Shown here: positions 1 through 23,459 of the stretch, piece after piece
Layout of the letters: each line of letters opens with the position of its first letter
Numbering within the stretch: position 1 is the first letter of the stretch
Assembly (NCBI GenBank): GCA_012295275.1
Contig: CM022672.1
Span: 21,940,628 to 22,004,627, forward strand
DNA from: Chrysomallon squamiferum
Lineage: Eukaryota; Mollusca; Gastropoda; Neomphalida; Peltospiridae
Length of the DNA stretch: 64,000 bases
Direction of reading: 5' to 3'
Position numbers and translations under genes: made by a program
The notes under the pieces: generated by a model
What the model was told of the DNA's origin: nothing
The model's input: the letters and a program-made list of their open reading frames with translations, nothing else
The model's database searches: none

Positions 1-70
1 ATTGCATTAACAGAAATTAGTACATAAAAAAATGTATTTTTGTTGGGCAGTTGTATGTAGGTAGATGAAA

Positions 71-101
<31 letters not shown>

Positions 102-707
102 GACAGATAGACAGACAGACTGAGATATAGAACGGTACGTACGTGCATATGTGCATGTATGTTTTTGTCTATCTGCTTATCTGTTTGTGTGTGCGTGTGT
201 GCGATATATGACAAATAACCAATATTATGTTTGTAACAATCCGCTTACGACACTCCCTTATCTAACACTTTGTCTCAAAACGTTTATCCTTATTAATATC
301 AACAGCTGATTGCAGCTTTGTATCTAGCACGCTGAGACACGTGTATTTGACTCTGTACAGAACTTATCAATACATCCGGACACCATGCAGATCCCCCTGC
401 GCGTTAGTAGGAGAGCAGCATCCTGCTCCTTCTTGTTTCGAAACTGCTCGTTAAGTCGAATTTCAGATCGCGTAATTATTAATATGTGTGGGTTTTGTGA
501 TCCGGTGCTAGAGGGAGGAGGGTAAGAACAGTCACAAGGTAAAGAAACACTTAGTGTGTTCAGAGAGGAAAAGAAAGGCAGACAAACATCTTGGATGTAC
601 TAAAAAGTACAGATCTTGGAGGAAGGAATATTTTATGGTTTGAAAGATATCTAGAGAAAAAAGAATAGGCAGACAAACATCTTGGATGGAGAAATGATAT
701 GCTATAG

Positions 708-867
<160 letters not shown>

Positions 868-1384
868 TTCAGGAAAAGAAACCCTCAAAAATGTCTTTGT
901 CTTGGTTTATTTGTTTTTTGCTGTTGTTGTTTGATTTCTTGCTGTTTTTTTTGTTTTTTGTTTTGTTTTGTTTTTTAAATTTAAAACAGTGTGGGATCTT
1001 TATACATTTACTATTCTACGCAGGTCAGACACATCGTTTTGTGGTTATTCGTGTTGGTTTGAAGTCAAGTTCACCGCGGTTGTAGTTTTCCCACGCGGTC
1101 GCCCCAGTCGGAAAACATGTGCAGATTCGTCAAACCACAACAGGTTAGGAATCAGTTGAAAGGGAAAAGAACTGATTAAAAATAGCGATGTGTCCGGACT
1201 GACTAGTTTCAGTTATTACAGCATCCTGTCCTGTTTCGTTTTCCTGCTTTCGTTTTCATTAGTGTTTTAATTGTTAAAGATTCTTTTTCTGTTTTCTTTT
1301 TATTTATTCTTTTTTTTTTTTAAATATATTTTCTATGTTTGTATTTTTATATCTATGTTTGTATTTTTACATACAAACATATAT

Positions 1385-1421
<37 letters not shown>

Positions 1422-2096
1422 TTGTATGTATGTATGTATGTATGTATGTATGTATGTATGTGTGTGTATATATTTATGGAAACAGAAACGCTAGTACTTA
1501 CTTTGAAAAGAAATATAAATAGAAAATACTTTCATATTTTACAAAATAATATTAATACAAATTTAATTAATAAAATAATATTAAAAAAAACTGAATGTAA
1601 AAAAAAAAATTAAACCTTATAAACATTCATATAGCCTGTAACAAAAACTTTTTCAACCGCCCTAAAAACAACATAGACAAAAACATATTACAAGAAACAA
1701 AAGCAACAAAACAGACTTTTCAGAACCAAACATTCTAAAAGTATGACTTAGTCGCAGATATAAATTTTTAACAATATGACTGATGTACATCAAAAATTTA
1801 CTGCAGAATGAATGCTTGGCTGGTTTCACAGACACGACAGTCTGAGAAAGATGCGGAGTGAAAAGAATATGAAATACAGATAACAGAACATCTAGACGTG
1901 TTTGTGTTTATCTGTCAGTGGTGGACAGACATGGCAGCTGAATGTATAAAATGATCTCAGAGAATTCTTTTAACTATTATTATTATTACTATAATATATT
2001 ATTTATTTATTTATTTATTTTTTTGAAAACGAGAATATAAAAGACGAAATTTAAGTATAATACATAAACAAATGTGAAAATGAAAGAAAGAAATAA

Positions 2097-2400
2097 AAGA
2101 AAAAAAGTTAGTAGATGAAACAAAAATATAATACAGAAAGAAATTTAAAAAGGAAATAAGAAACCAAAATTAAGTAGATGAAACAAAAATATAATACAGA
2201 AAGAAATTTAAAAAGGAAATAAGAAACAAAAATTAAGTAGATGAAACAAAAGTATGATCCAGAAACAAACATAACAAGAAAGAAAAGAAAAGATAAACAA
2301 AGAAGTCAACATAAATAAATTAAGTAGATGAAACAACAGTATGACAGAGAACCGAATATAAAAACAAAGGAAAGAAAGAAGTCAACATAAATGAATAAAC
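2097..2400. repeat. 63-bp minisatellite (GTAGATGAAAC...)
   Basis: GTAGATGAAAC recurs at 2111, 2174, 2237 and 2324. The first two units are nearly perfect at 63-bp spacing; later ones are diverged and longer. Confidence 0.85.
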
Positions 2401-2444
2401 CTAGATGAGCGAAAGACACACTAAGTGAGCTAGGTTTGGGGGGA

Positions 2445-2515
2445 GAGCTAGAGACTGGGGAAGAGCTAGAGACTGGGGGAGAGCTACAGACTGGGAAAGA
2501 GCTGGGATCTGACAA
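2445..2515. repeat. 18-bp tandem repeat
   Basis: GAGCTAGAGACTGGGG-type unit starting at 2445, 2463, 2481 and 2499. On the minus strand it would read as SSPPVS-like hexapeptides, but nothing else suggests coding. Confidence 0.85.
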
Positions 2516-3159
2516 TGACTAACGACGGGAAGGGAGGACGTAGACTAGATTACAACAAGGCAAAAGATGCAATAAAATCGCCCACTTCCACTGACTGATT
2601 AGCTGATCAGACAGCTCGCTGGGTTTACAAAGTATCGAAGGGAAGCATGAGAAGGTGGAAGTGTGTAAAATTACATACACTGAGTCTGCTGATCCTCGAC
2701 GGCTAAATTAGCCACAGAGCCGTAGCGTGTGATGTGCTGTGTGGGAAAGGTTTGCCGTGCGCTGTTTTCCCTGCTAATAATCACACACGCAGGAGCGGCC
2801 TGATCACTTCTGAACGTTGATTATAAGGAAGGCAATACGTGAAAAACAAGGACGGTAGCTGTGTGAGAAGAGCAACATGTAAGAACAAAGAGTTGAAACC
2901 GTAAAGCAGCAATGAAATAAATTAACTAAACGAAGACCTTCCTTTTTAAGTGAACGGGAGCAGACATCGTAGATAGGTGTTTTACGTTTAAACCAGCTTC
3001 TCACTGATGGGATTTGGTTTTTCTTATTCGTTCATCTTCTTCTTCGGATTACTATTATTATTAGTAGTGATAGTAGTAGTAGTAGAGGTAGTTGTTGAAG
3101 TTGTAGTAGTAGTAGTTGTAGTAGAAGTAGTAGTAGTTTTGTTATTGTTATTATTATTA

Positions 3160-3276
<117 letters not shown>

Positions 3277-3723
3277 CGTGATGTAAACAGGAAGAAAGAA
3301 AATAAATAAAGAAAAATATGCATAAGGAAATCTTTTATATCGGATGTTCAAAAAATTAATAATTCATGAGCCTTGTTTAAGGATACAGGATAACAGTAAA
3401 GAAGTAAATTGGCTGATGGCACATATACAAATAACCTAGAACAAATATACCTAATTGTATATGCAGTATGTACTAACTGTAGCATTTATAGTAATGCTAC
3501 TGATAATATTGCTGCTACGACTACTACTGCTACAACTATTACTGTTAGTATTGTTTTTACTACTGTTACTACTACTGCTGCTGCTACTACAACTACTACA
3601 ACAATTTCAATAACAACAACAACTACTACTACTTATTTTAACTACTAGCAGTAGTACTACTACTATTACTAACAATAATAAAAAGAAGTAATAAATGAAC
3701 ACCAAGAAATGAACAACAAAAAT

Positions 3724-3756
<33 letters not shown>

Positions 3757-4146
3757 AATAATAATTATAATCATAATAATAATAATAAAAGTAATGGTAA
3801 TAATAATTAACTAACTAACTAATTAGTGAAAGCGTCTGAGAAAACCTGATCACGTATGTGTCATACGTATAAGCAGATCTTCCTCGAAATTACGATAATC
3901 GCTGAAAATGTTCTATCAAGTCTGTATAAAGTCAGAGGGACATCCTGATGTTATTGCGTCAGATAAATAACCTTCGTTATAAATAACAACGTATATTATT
4001 TTCACACACCGATAAAATTGCGTAAGACAAAAATATCAGGTAACATAACAGCAGTGCGGTTATTTAATGATGTAAGTCAGTTGAACACGTACTCCCAGTT
4101 AATGTTTTCCGACAGTCTTTTAATTGGTAAACATAATTATTAGTTT

Positions 4147-4148
<2 letters not shown>

Positions 4149-4219
<71 letters not shown>
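4149..4219. repeat. (CT)n microsatellite
   Basis: About 70 bp CT run with one GT interruption. Confidence 0.97.
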
Positions 4220-4340
4220 GCTTTTTATGTTGATTTTTAAACAAGGCTTCCATTATCAGGGGAGAGAACTTTAATAATCAAACTCGATTACCCTTCAGCG
4301 CTTAACACCCTTGATAGTTTTTCTAATACTTAGAAATAAC

Positions 4341-4377
<37 letters not shown>

Positions 4378-4968
4378 TTATTACGACCTGACATTAAATT
4401 AAAATACTAATATAATTAATTGTATATGGCTTTATTCATAATTATATTAAAACGTGGATATTTTACTAGACTTGTACAAGTGAAAGGACATATCTAGTCT
4501 GAATAAAAATTAATAGCCTAATTTAGTATGAGCGGTAGAATTAAAAGAGATAATTTTAATAGCAGTAAAATCAGTAGTAGTAATAGTAGTAGTAGAAGTA
4601 GCAGTGGTAGTAATAATAGTAGTAGAAGTAAAAGCAGTAGTAGTAGAACTAAAAGCAGTAATAGAAGCTATAGCAGTAACAGTAACAGTAGGAATTAATA
4701 TTGTAGTAGTATCAGCAGTAATAACAACAATAATAATATTATTATTATTAATAATAGTAGTAGTAACAGTAGCAGCTACATCAGCAACTCTAGGCGGAGT
4801 AGTGGTAATTGTAATTAAAATAAAAATAATATGAATAAGAATAAGATGATGATGAAGACGAAGAAGAAGAAGAAGAAGAAGAAGAAGAAGAAGAAGAAGA
4901 AGAAAAAGATACGGAAAAAAAAAGACAATGAATTCTAAGTAAATAATTACATCATAACAAGTTTATCA

Positions 4969-13031
<8,063 letters not shown>

Positions 13032-13221
13032 TTTTACTGTGTAGATTTTTCTTCCCGTATTTTTTAATTTTAATCTGACGCTAAAAAAAAAAGAACCTGA
13101 ATACAGAACCTAAATACCCGTATGTTCTAAATACTTTGATAATCCGTTATCGGAGATGATTCTCACTCTCGGGGTAACCTGTCCAGGCTTAAATTATATG
13201 TGTAGCTGTAAAGAAGACATA

Positions 13222-13223
<2 letters not shown>

Positions 13224-13291
<68 letters not shown>
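13224..13291. repeat. (TG)n(AG)n compound microsatellite upstream of HEX
   Basis: About 32 bp TG followed by about 36 bp AG, 190 bp above the HEX start codon. Confidence 0.96.
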
Positions 13292-13294
<3 letters not shown>

Positions 13295-13899
13295 ATAATT
13301 ATACAGGATTTCATGCTTACTGTAAGGTCAGGTAGTACGTGTGTGTGTGGGTTTTTTTTTTAGTCTTTGTGACTTTTCGTTGATAATTAAAAACTTAAAT
13401 TGTCAGAATCAACGCTAAATATTGCTGAAATATTTTCTTTGCGTCCACATTACCAGAAAACATTATCTTTTCTTTATTTTAAATGTTTTTCACTTCCTTT
13501 AATTTCTAACAACTGATGTATTGACTGATTAACTGAGTTGGGTTAAAAAAATAAAAATAAACCATCGACGTTTATTGTATTGTGAGTGTCGTTACAAATT
13601 ATAATATGTAATATCTAGTATCAGAATATTATTTTATACTTCTTTCTTGGCCCAAATTATAAATAAGTAACTACTTCTCCGTCAAAACACGGATTTTTTA
13701 AATACTATACGCATTACGAGACTTATTATTTTATATAGAGTTTTTTGTTGACATCCATGATTATTTTTATAAATACCTGATTAAAGTATTAGCTCTACAT
13801 ATTTTTTATAATGAATATAACGCACTTTTAAAAATTGTAAAAAGTTGTTTATTTGTAAAAAGCAAATCGTAATAAGGGATTAGAAAATAGTTTGGATCC

Positions 13900-14045
13900 T
13901 TTGGATATCACGTCACAAGAAACTGCCCAGATAACGTCACTTAGTTACGTGTTTTTTGTTACGTTGTAAAGGATTTACCATTTTGTGTTTTTTAAGTTTC
14001 TTTACGGAATTTACCACGGAGATGTTCTCATTTGTGCAAGGTAAG
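13900..14045 (+). promoter_or_regulatory. Possible promoter and tiny first exon, plus strand
   Basis: Two ACGTCA half-sites (13910-13915, 13934-13939) of the CREB/ATF type lie within 30 bp, with TTACGT repeats and locally higher GC. At 14022-14040 an ATG starts MFSFVQ and is followed at once by a strong donor GTAAGG. This fits the first coding exon of a plus-strand gene diverging from HEX. I could not find a second exon, so this is tentative. Confidence 0.3.
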
Positions 14046-16190
14046 GACATGTTTTTCATTTTTCAACGTTGATTTTTAGTTAATTTACGTTAGGAAAGTT
14101 CTGAGATTTGTAATAAATGTTATAAATATTAAAAGGAAAATGCAGCATTCTATGATTGTCAAAGCTATGCTCGTTTCGTCAAAGCCAATGTTAAATATGA
14201 CGTTGTTTGCATCATGATGAAAACAAACACAGAAAAAAATGTCACATCACAGACACTTTTAAATAGCTGAAATATTAATTTTCTAGCAGTCTCATATTTC
14301 CCGCCATATGCTGCTTAATTGTTTAATTTGCTTGCGTTTGCGCATGTGCAGTTTTTAGATTTTGGATGCGAATGTGTCTGTCGATGTTTCTATGTGTTTA
14401 TGTACGTATGTGTGTGCTTTCTGTATCTACATATATGTATGTTTATATGTGAAAGTGTGAATGTGAATGTGAATGTATATAGATATAAGTATATGTCTGT
14501 GTATGTATGTGTATGTGCATCTTGTACATGTGTATGTCTACATATGTAAGTGTGACTAAGTATATGTATGTATGTATGGGTGTCTGAATGTTAGTATGTG
14601 TTAGTATCTCTGGAGCATGTATTCAGGTGTGTCTATATATGAATGTGTGTATGTATATATGTGTATGTGTGTGTGTTAATATTGTGTATATGTGCATATG
14701 TATGTATGTATATATGTATGTGTGTGTTTGTGTATGTTAAAAGCATAGAACTTAAAACACACACATGCTAACGATATAAAAACATGTATAGTGCAGGAAA
14801 GAAGATCATAACAAGAGGTTCAAGTTAATGTGTAATTATAATATGGCTGGTTCCTAATGATCCTCCACTATGAATATGCTTAGCATTGTGCTTCAAATAT
14901 AACCACAAAAAGATACTCACATATATAATTATTGTACACAAAACACACATTAACATATATGTATATTCATTCATTGAACTGATGTATATGTGTGTGTGTG
15001 TGTGTGTGTTTGTATATGTACTTAAACTTTACCCTATTATCATTTATCTTCTATTATTTTACTGACACTTATTCATTGTTTGTACCATTATCATATTACA
15101 GGGTGTTGTATATCAGTGTTCAACATAAATGCAGATGTCATCCAAAATAAATATTAATATACTAGCTTCTAAATTTATGAACATTATAAAATTCCTGGCT
15201 TCTGTATTTCTAAAAATATGGCAAAAAAAAAATGATGACAGAATAAACTGTTAGCCCTAAAGGAACCTCAGCAAAGAATAATCCCATATATAAAGTTTGC
15301 TTGAATGACATATGATAATATTTACAATGTGATATTTTTTTTGTAAGTGTATTTATTTAGTGTGAGATAGACTTAAGACTTGTGTTTCAGAATAACTATG
15401 TCTGTACTTAGATAAAATAACCAATGTTCATGTAAACTTATAAAGATATTGAAAAATATATTTTAGTTTATGTTCAGTAACAAACAGTATTTAGTTCAGC
15501 TTACAAAACTGTTTTATGTTAATCTGTATGATATTTGTTCATATGTACATTACACCTGCACACACAGACACACACATATATACATACATGACACAAGCAT
15601 GCACTGTATTGCTTCATTAACAGATGGTGTGTGTATTATATTCTTTTTTATAATTTGCATTGTGGTTTTTGTACATACACAAGCATACATACACATTTAC
15701 ACATAGAGAGAAAATATTTTCCTATTTTTCAAATTGTTTAGTTTTTGGGGAGTAATTTTTTTTTTTTTTTTTTTTAACTATTTGGCTGTATCAGAATGGT
15801 TAATTTGAAATCAGTACTGATTTAATATCAGTATCAAAAATCAAATGGAAAAATTATTTTCTAAAGAGTAGCAGAATAGAAAAGTGTGCCATGAATCATA
15901 TTATATATATGTGTGTGTGTGTGTGCCTGTATGTATGTATACATGTGTATTTTTTAATGTATGTATACATGCATGTATGTGTTTATATATGTAATTATGT
16001 GTGAATGTGTGTTTGTGTGTGTGTGTGTGTGTGTTTGTGTGTTTATATACAAGTAAAAGATAGTTCTTTTAGGAAAAAAAATGTATACAAAATTATAGAC
16101 AACACACATACAGTTATATGGACACAAATGCAGACAGACATACTGCATGGTCTCAAGCAGATTGTGTTGCTGTATTCATGTGGAAGATAA

Positions 16191-16240
<50 letters not shown>

Positions 16241-18251
16241 TTGCATAAAACATTTATACCCAAACACTATACATGTTCGTAACAATAAATAAATGTTTAC
16301 CTCAAAAGAAACAACAGCAATAAAAAACAAAAAACAAAAAAAACAAGAAACAAATGTTGAAATTTTTTTATTTTTTGTAAGGCGAGATTTGAAAAGAAAT
16401 AAAACAAAAATAATCGATGATAAAGTCATCATTAATAATAATAGTATTAATATTTATAATAAGATGCAGGGAAAGAGAAAAAAGAAAAGTTTTATCAAGC
16501 AACCAGAAACATTTGATTAGCTCAGCCAATGATGCTGAGCACAAACACTTAAAGAAAGGTGGGTATGATGATAATAAAATACATTTCTTAGTCAAAACGT
16601 TCAACATTTCAACCATGTTTGCGCACAGAAACATTGTGACAGAGTAGAATATGAAGCATAAATTTATGTGAAACATTTTTTTTTTTTTAATTTATATACA
16701 TATAAAAAAAAAAAACATTTTTATATGATATAGGCAATAATTTAAAACAAAAATTATTTATATATATAATTTAAAAAAAACAAAAAAAAAAACGTTAAAA
16801 ATAGTTGGAGGAAAATAAGAGTAAAGAAATGGATAAGGGAATTAAGACAAAAGAAATCTTCGGCCATTTTATGGAACTGAAGATTATATAAACATCAAAT
16901 ACAGCTGGAGTGAGCTTTCTTAAGAAATGGCAATGATATCAAATGAAGTCCATTTCTTTCACATGTTAATGTGCTGCTTCATATTTTCATAAAATTATTC
17001 ACATAAAACATTTTAACTATAGGTAAAAATTTTAAGAATTCAGCAATCAAAAAAGATGGGTGAAATGTTTTATAAATATAATGTGAATGTATTTATAAAT
17101 ATAAGATTTTACATACATACATACTTGTATATATTACGTGTATGTATATACATGTATGTATGTATGCATGTATGTATATATATATATATATATATACACA
17201 TACATGCACTCATAAAGTAATACAATAAAGAACACCATATGAATTTATACAACGAGCATTCGAACTAATTGCATAGAAAACATTTATGATCATCCATGCA
17301 GTTTTACTTTTAATACAGTGTGTACATCTTAGATTAAATTTTCAGCTTGTGTCACTGGTCCACACACTTTAGGTAACAACTAGTCATTGTTAATATAATG
17401 GTCTTCATTTTGGTTTAATTATATTTTTATAGTTTTAATATAAAATTATTTAATGAATTCTTATAGCTGGCATAGAAAAGAATCATATAAAAACTGGCCT
17501 TACAGATCTGTAGTTTTGTTTTCTCTAAGAACTGTTATATCAGTGGGTTTGTGGAGTTTTGGAAATGATTATAGTTTAAAGGATAATCCATTTAAGCCTT
17601 TTGTTTACCTCTTAATGGTCCTTGATGTAAAATTTGAAAATGATTACAACCATATTATATATATATTTCTTATTTATTTTATTTTATTTTTATTTTTTTT
17701 TTTTTTTTCTTAATATTTCAATATTTTAGGAATAAGTAATGTAGAATAAGATAAGGAATAGATGTTAAGTAAAATTCAGAATTATTAAAGCCCTAACATG
17801 GAACTGTCAGTTTTATCAGCAACAGTAATTAAAACAACCTTTAATACAACAAATACGTAATATTTATAATAATACAAAAAACTATGCTAAAGAATTTAAT
17901 TTTACCTTTAACAGAAACTGTTAAAAATGCACAATATAATGGAACACATTTTTGTTTTTTATTTCTGTATTATAACTTTCCTATTTTTAAATGATTTCTT
18001 TCTTTTAATTCTAAAAACCAATCTAAGATGCACTGAAAAAAGTCATAAACCTCTCTAAATTTACATCACTCATGATGTGAAAGTTTTAATACTTAAATTT
18101 TCTTCTTATTTTTTACATGATCTCATTCATTATTTAGAAATAAAAAATAAAATAAAAAAAAAAAAAAAAAAAGAAAGAAGAATTTTTTTTAAAGATGGAC
18201 ATCTTACCAAAGAAAAGCATTATATATAAGCAAAATGTTAGAAGTAGAAAA

Positions 18252-18290
<39 letters not shown>

Positions 18291-20589
18291 CAGCATCATG
18301 CTGTATTTTTTCTAGGTAACATAAAATTAATCAATAAAAGTAAAATAAATTCTTCTTTTTTTCACACAATAACAATAATCAGGGAGGCTAGAATTATTTT
18401 TTTGTTTTCATCAAACCATCTCAGAAACAATTACTTAAGCAGTTAGAAGCCTGAACAATGATAACTGTATATACATCAATTTTTACTTTGTCATACCTTG
18501 AAACTGATTTAAAAGGCATATAAAAGACAAAAGAAATAATATAACCAAAAGTCATGTCTACTTAATTTACAAGTAGGAAATTTCCAACACTGAAGTGTAC
18601 AAAAAATGAAAAAAAATTCATATAATTATCAGTTAAGGTAGAATGATGAAATGGAAAGAGAATTAAAAACTCAAAGGTCATCTCCATAATGTTACTAATT
18701 AACATGGAAATATGTAGGAACAGTCATATAAATAATTATTATTAATATTATGTTATTACTAAGGAACATAAATTATTTTTAAAAATAATTGTATTTTAGT
18801 TTAAAACTTTATTATTGTGTGTAGTTCATTTTTTTTTTAAATTATTATTATTTTTAGTTTTTACATATGACATAATAAATATACAAATAAATAAATTAAT
18901 AAATAAATTCATTCATTCATTCATAAACCTTTAAACTAAAAGAAACTTTTTTCCATTGTTATTACATTAAGTAATCATTTCTGAAAGAGTCATGAGACAA
19001 AACAAAACAGCAGTAAAACATTAAAACAAGGGATATTTACAAGATACATAATGTATACTTGTTTAGACTTGTATACTTGTATAAAATGTTTCTGCCTCAG
19101 AAATATCCAAGAAACCTGTTGTAGTCAGAATTTCTATATTTTTGCCAGAGATGAGTTTTTTTTATAATTTGACTAAAAAAGAAAAACCCTAGAGTTAACA
19201 GATCACAGAAATTGAAAGGAACACCATCAATTTTCCAATACCTCATTTTGTCTGAATCGGATTACTGTTAAGTAAAAATTACTCCAAGTAAAACTGCAAC
19301 TTAACAAAATGCTATTTTTCTTTTTGTAATGTTCTGTCAGAGTGTGTGTGTGTGTGTCTGTGTGTGTGTCTGTGTCTGTATGTGTATGTATATATATATA
19401 TATCTATATTTAATTTACATTAGATAAAATCTTTGGATAGAGGACATCCACACACACACACACATACACAAACATTTGAACTTCACCTATGTGACTTAGT
19501 TGTTACAGAATTTATCATTGTTTTCAATCACTTAATACAAACTGACTGTAAAGTTTTTAATTTGCACAATATGGCCACACATAAGTCATGGATAACAGAT
19601 AATTGTTGAACTTAGTGCATGGATACAGTTTGGCAAAGCTATTTATCTAATAAGGAGGATAAGGAGCCGAAAGTGCTGGAAAATTGATAGTGAATCCGTA
19701 TTTATAATAGAAACAACAACTATTAACAACATTATATATATATTTCTACAATAATTAATCAGATTAACAGTTTACTTTATAGTCTTATATATTTAAAGAG
19801 ACACACATGAAAATAGATAATAAGAGTATATTCTTAACAACCAGTAATGAAAAGTGCATGGCTGCCTGTTTCCTCAGTAATATAAAACATTGGATTTGGT
19901 CTTAGCTGTCACATTTCTCAAATAATATATATTTTTTTAATGTATGTTATTAGTTAATTGTGTTTATATTACTACATTTTAAGAAAGAAGCTTGTCTTAA
20001 TCTTATAATTTTAACAGGAAATTTTAGTACGTTTAACTAAATTGTTTACTACTACTGCTGCTGTTGTTAGTGCTATTAATTATATTATTATTGTTATTAC
20101 ATAGTTACAGTATTTTATTTATTTATTTATTTATTTATTAAAAATTTGAAAATATATTCTACTGTATTGGTGAACAGTTCTCTGTTAACATTATTTTTAT
20201 TCATTTAAAGGGTTCGTTGTGTTTTTTTTTTTTTAAGAACATGGTCAAGTTATTATTTTATTTCTTTATTATTAATATGTTTTTCTTTTATTATTGTTAT
20301 TATTGCCATCATCGTTATTATCAGTTATTTACTTATTTATTTATTTAAACACTTACTTACAGTCAAATCATAGGAATGTTTACACTAGACTATATTAGTT
20401 AAAACCTGCAGCAGCATTGAGTTCTCTCAGTGATAAAAACACATCATATCACAATATACACAAACATTCATAAAAGTGCTGATAATTAATTGTCTATTGA
20501 ACAGTGAACAATACAACAGAATTAGTAAAGTTTTTTTAAAAACGTAACAACAAGAACAACAACCGTGCTTTAATACAGTCAGTTATTTT

Positions 20590-21245
20590 AAAATGTCATC
20601 ATAAGTTTGAACAAAAGGCTGAAATATCAGTACATTACTAGCTGTTCAATTTTAAATATGTTACTTTAGATTTGAAATAAAGGTTGAAAACATGTTACCA
20701 TAATCCATTTTAAATATTAAACATGTTTGCCTGGATTTGAATTATAGGTTGGAAATGTTCATTACCAGATTTTGAAACAGTTGTCTTGAATTTGAGTAAC
20801 TGGTTGAAATTATGCCATATCAGTGAATCCATCCATTTTTAACATGTTTATATTGGATCAGAGTAATAGGATGAAATAATATTGCATTACTGACATCCAT
20901 TGTGAATACTTTGTCTTGGATTTAAATAATAGGTTGAAATTATGCCATACTGATGAATCCAATTAAACAGGTTAATCTGGGATTAGAGTAATAGGGCAGA
21001 AACATGCTATATGAAATTTATTTCATACAGATTGTCATGGATTGAAAACCTGCATCATTACTGAAATCCATTTTAAATAAGTTATCTTTGATCTGTGTAA
21101 CAAAATGTATTTCAAATAGATTGTCTTGGATTTGAATTATATTTATAGATAGAAAACAAGCAACATTTTCAAACTTCTATTTAAATAAGTTATCTTGGAT
21201 TTGAATAATATGCTATATCAGTTGAAATCCATTTTAAAAAGTTTT
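20590..21245. repeat. Degenerate ~60-bp tandem repeat, about 10 copies
   Basis: A core like TTGGATTTGAATAATAGGTTGAA recurs at about 20669, 20734, 20789, 20856, 20919, 20981, 21040, 21090, 21129 and 21198, with a linker resembling GAAATCCATTTTAAATA. Spacing is mostly 55-69 bp. Confidence 0.8.
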
Positions 21246-23416
21246 CAGTAAAAGACTGAAAATATATCCTTCAGCAATAGCACAAAAATAAATATAATAA
21301 TTTTTGAAAACATAAGAAAACAACTGTATTTATTAATTTAACACTGGTTTTGTTTTTGTTTTTTTTTTTTTATCATTTTTTTTTTTTTTTTTTTCAAATG
21401 GATTGTCCTGATAATAGAATATTGTAAATATTAAGTAGAATAATTTATGGAATGAAAGTAAAACTGATATTTCAGGTGTCGTATGCATTGGTGCATGCAA
21501 AAATCATGGATAAGTCAAACAATATATTTTGATGCCATGAAGCAAAACCTTCATTCACGTCAAAAACAAATATTGAATTAAATTATTTTTAAAATTATTT
21601 TTCAACTTGAAAAATCTATTTAATTCTGAAATATCAAGCAACAACACGCAATATTTTTTACTTTATTTACCCATTTTGTGGTGGGAAGTCAAATGTTAAA
21701 CTCTGTACACACCAAACTATGGAGAAGAATTATGTGTTTAAAATGAATAGTTTGTTATACATCTGTGAGTCTTTTTACTAGTTACTTGCTATGGAAAAGC
21801 ATGGATTTTTAGTTATTTATTAAAACACTGCTAAAAAATGACGTCCATTTTCCACAAATAGGTTATGTAATGACTCAAAGTTGCATATCTCCAAAAACAA
21901 AATAACAGAAAAAAAAAAGAAATAATAATAAAATAATTTGTTGAATGTGTCCTGTATCCACAATTTCCCCATGCACCTTTGTTACATATTATTATTCACT
22001 TAAACATCACAGCAGACTGAAAACACTGACCAGCTGAAAAGTTCTGATCACAGACAAAAAAAACTAAAACAAAACTTACATCAACAGAATTTACATATAA
22101 CTGATTAGGATGCAGATGATCTGAGTTTGTCATATAACTGTTGTGGTTTCAGTTATGTAAAATAATTAATGTCTTTTCAGTAATATTATAAATTAAATCA
22201 TAATTAAGACAAAAAAAAATCAGTTCTTTCTTATAGTTAAAATAGTTTTTTTTAAATAGCTGGGTTTTTTTGTTGTTTTTTTTAACAGTGAGCAGTAATT
22301 ATAAAATACATCAAATAAATAAATAAACATTAAAACTTACAGTTGTAGAAAATATTTTATGCTTGTCATAAATTTTTTATGGTTTTACTTTGTCAGGTTT
22401 TATTTTGGTTTTGGGGGAGTTGACTTAGGAAAAAAAAACAGTATATATGTTTCTTTTTTAATTCATTTCAGTATTTTGTTTTTTCATAAAATATTGGTAA
22501 ATATTATTAGAAAATGTATTTTAAATAAACTGGTATTAAATCATACTCAACTTTTGGATGATGTAAGATTTATAAATAATGTAATCTGCTTTTAATTCAA
22601 CTATATTTTTTAAACAATCCCACCACCATATTGTAAAAAGAAAGTAACAATATATCCGATTGGTTAAAAAAATTTATAGTATAAAATTTACAAATTTTGC
22701 ACAGTTCCTGCTGGCAAACTTCACTTTCAAAAGTGAAAAAAAAAAAACACATTTAATCAATGTTAATTAAGTAAAAATTAATTACAGGATCTCAGAAATT
22801 AATCCTAATAAATTTATTATTATAATATGTTAGGAAAAAAAAATTATCTACAGAAAGATTTTAAATCTATTCTAATGGTTTACAGAAATTTAAATTATTC
22901 AAAATTTAAATGACTGAGTGCATCACTTTTTTTCATCATGTAGTGTATATATTAATTTTAAATTTGCAATTCACAAATATAAATACAAATAAATAGAAAC
23001 AGAGGAAAAAAATAAAACAAAAAACAAATTTAATAAATAATAATTAGTAACATTTTGTTTCTGTTTATAAATACTATAATACATTATATGCAATAAGTTA
23101 ATAAATAAATAAATAAATAAATAAATAAATTAATTAATTAATTAATTAATTTAATTTAATTAATTAACAAAATAAATATGTAACACAATATAAAGTGTTT
23201 ACGGTATATACAAACATTTAGCAAACACAGTGTAACAAAATTTGAAAGACTGCGTAACAATTGTGTGAATGTAATTCTGGAATATCAGATATTTCGCATA
23301 CCGGAACACAAAGTTAAAATTCCAATTCAGCATTCCATCAAATTAAAACAAATTGAAAAAAAAAAAAAAAAAAAAATGAATAAAAATGTATTCTCCACTG
23401 TCAGATAATTATTTTG

Positions 23417-23459
<43 letters not shown>

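Noticed and set aside
1020-1160. GC-richer stretch after an AG acceptor-like site (CTACGCAG)
   Set aside because: All frames close quickly or show no known motif; not enough to call an exon.
2306-2515. Ser-Pro repeat open frame on the minus strand
   Set aside because: Arises from the 18-bp tandem repeat; no start context or homologue recognised.
17453-17713. 86-codon plus-strand open frame MNSYSWHRKESYKNW...
   Set aside because: Reasonable composition, but no recognisable family, no splice context and it ends in a T-rich run; chance in AT-rich DNA is likely.
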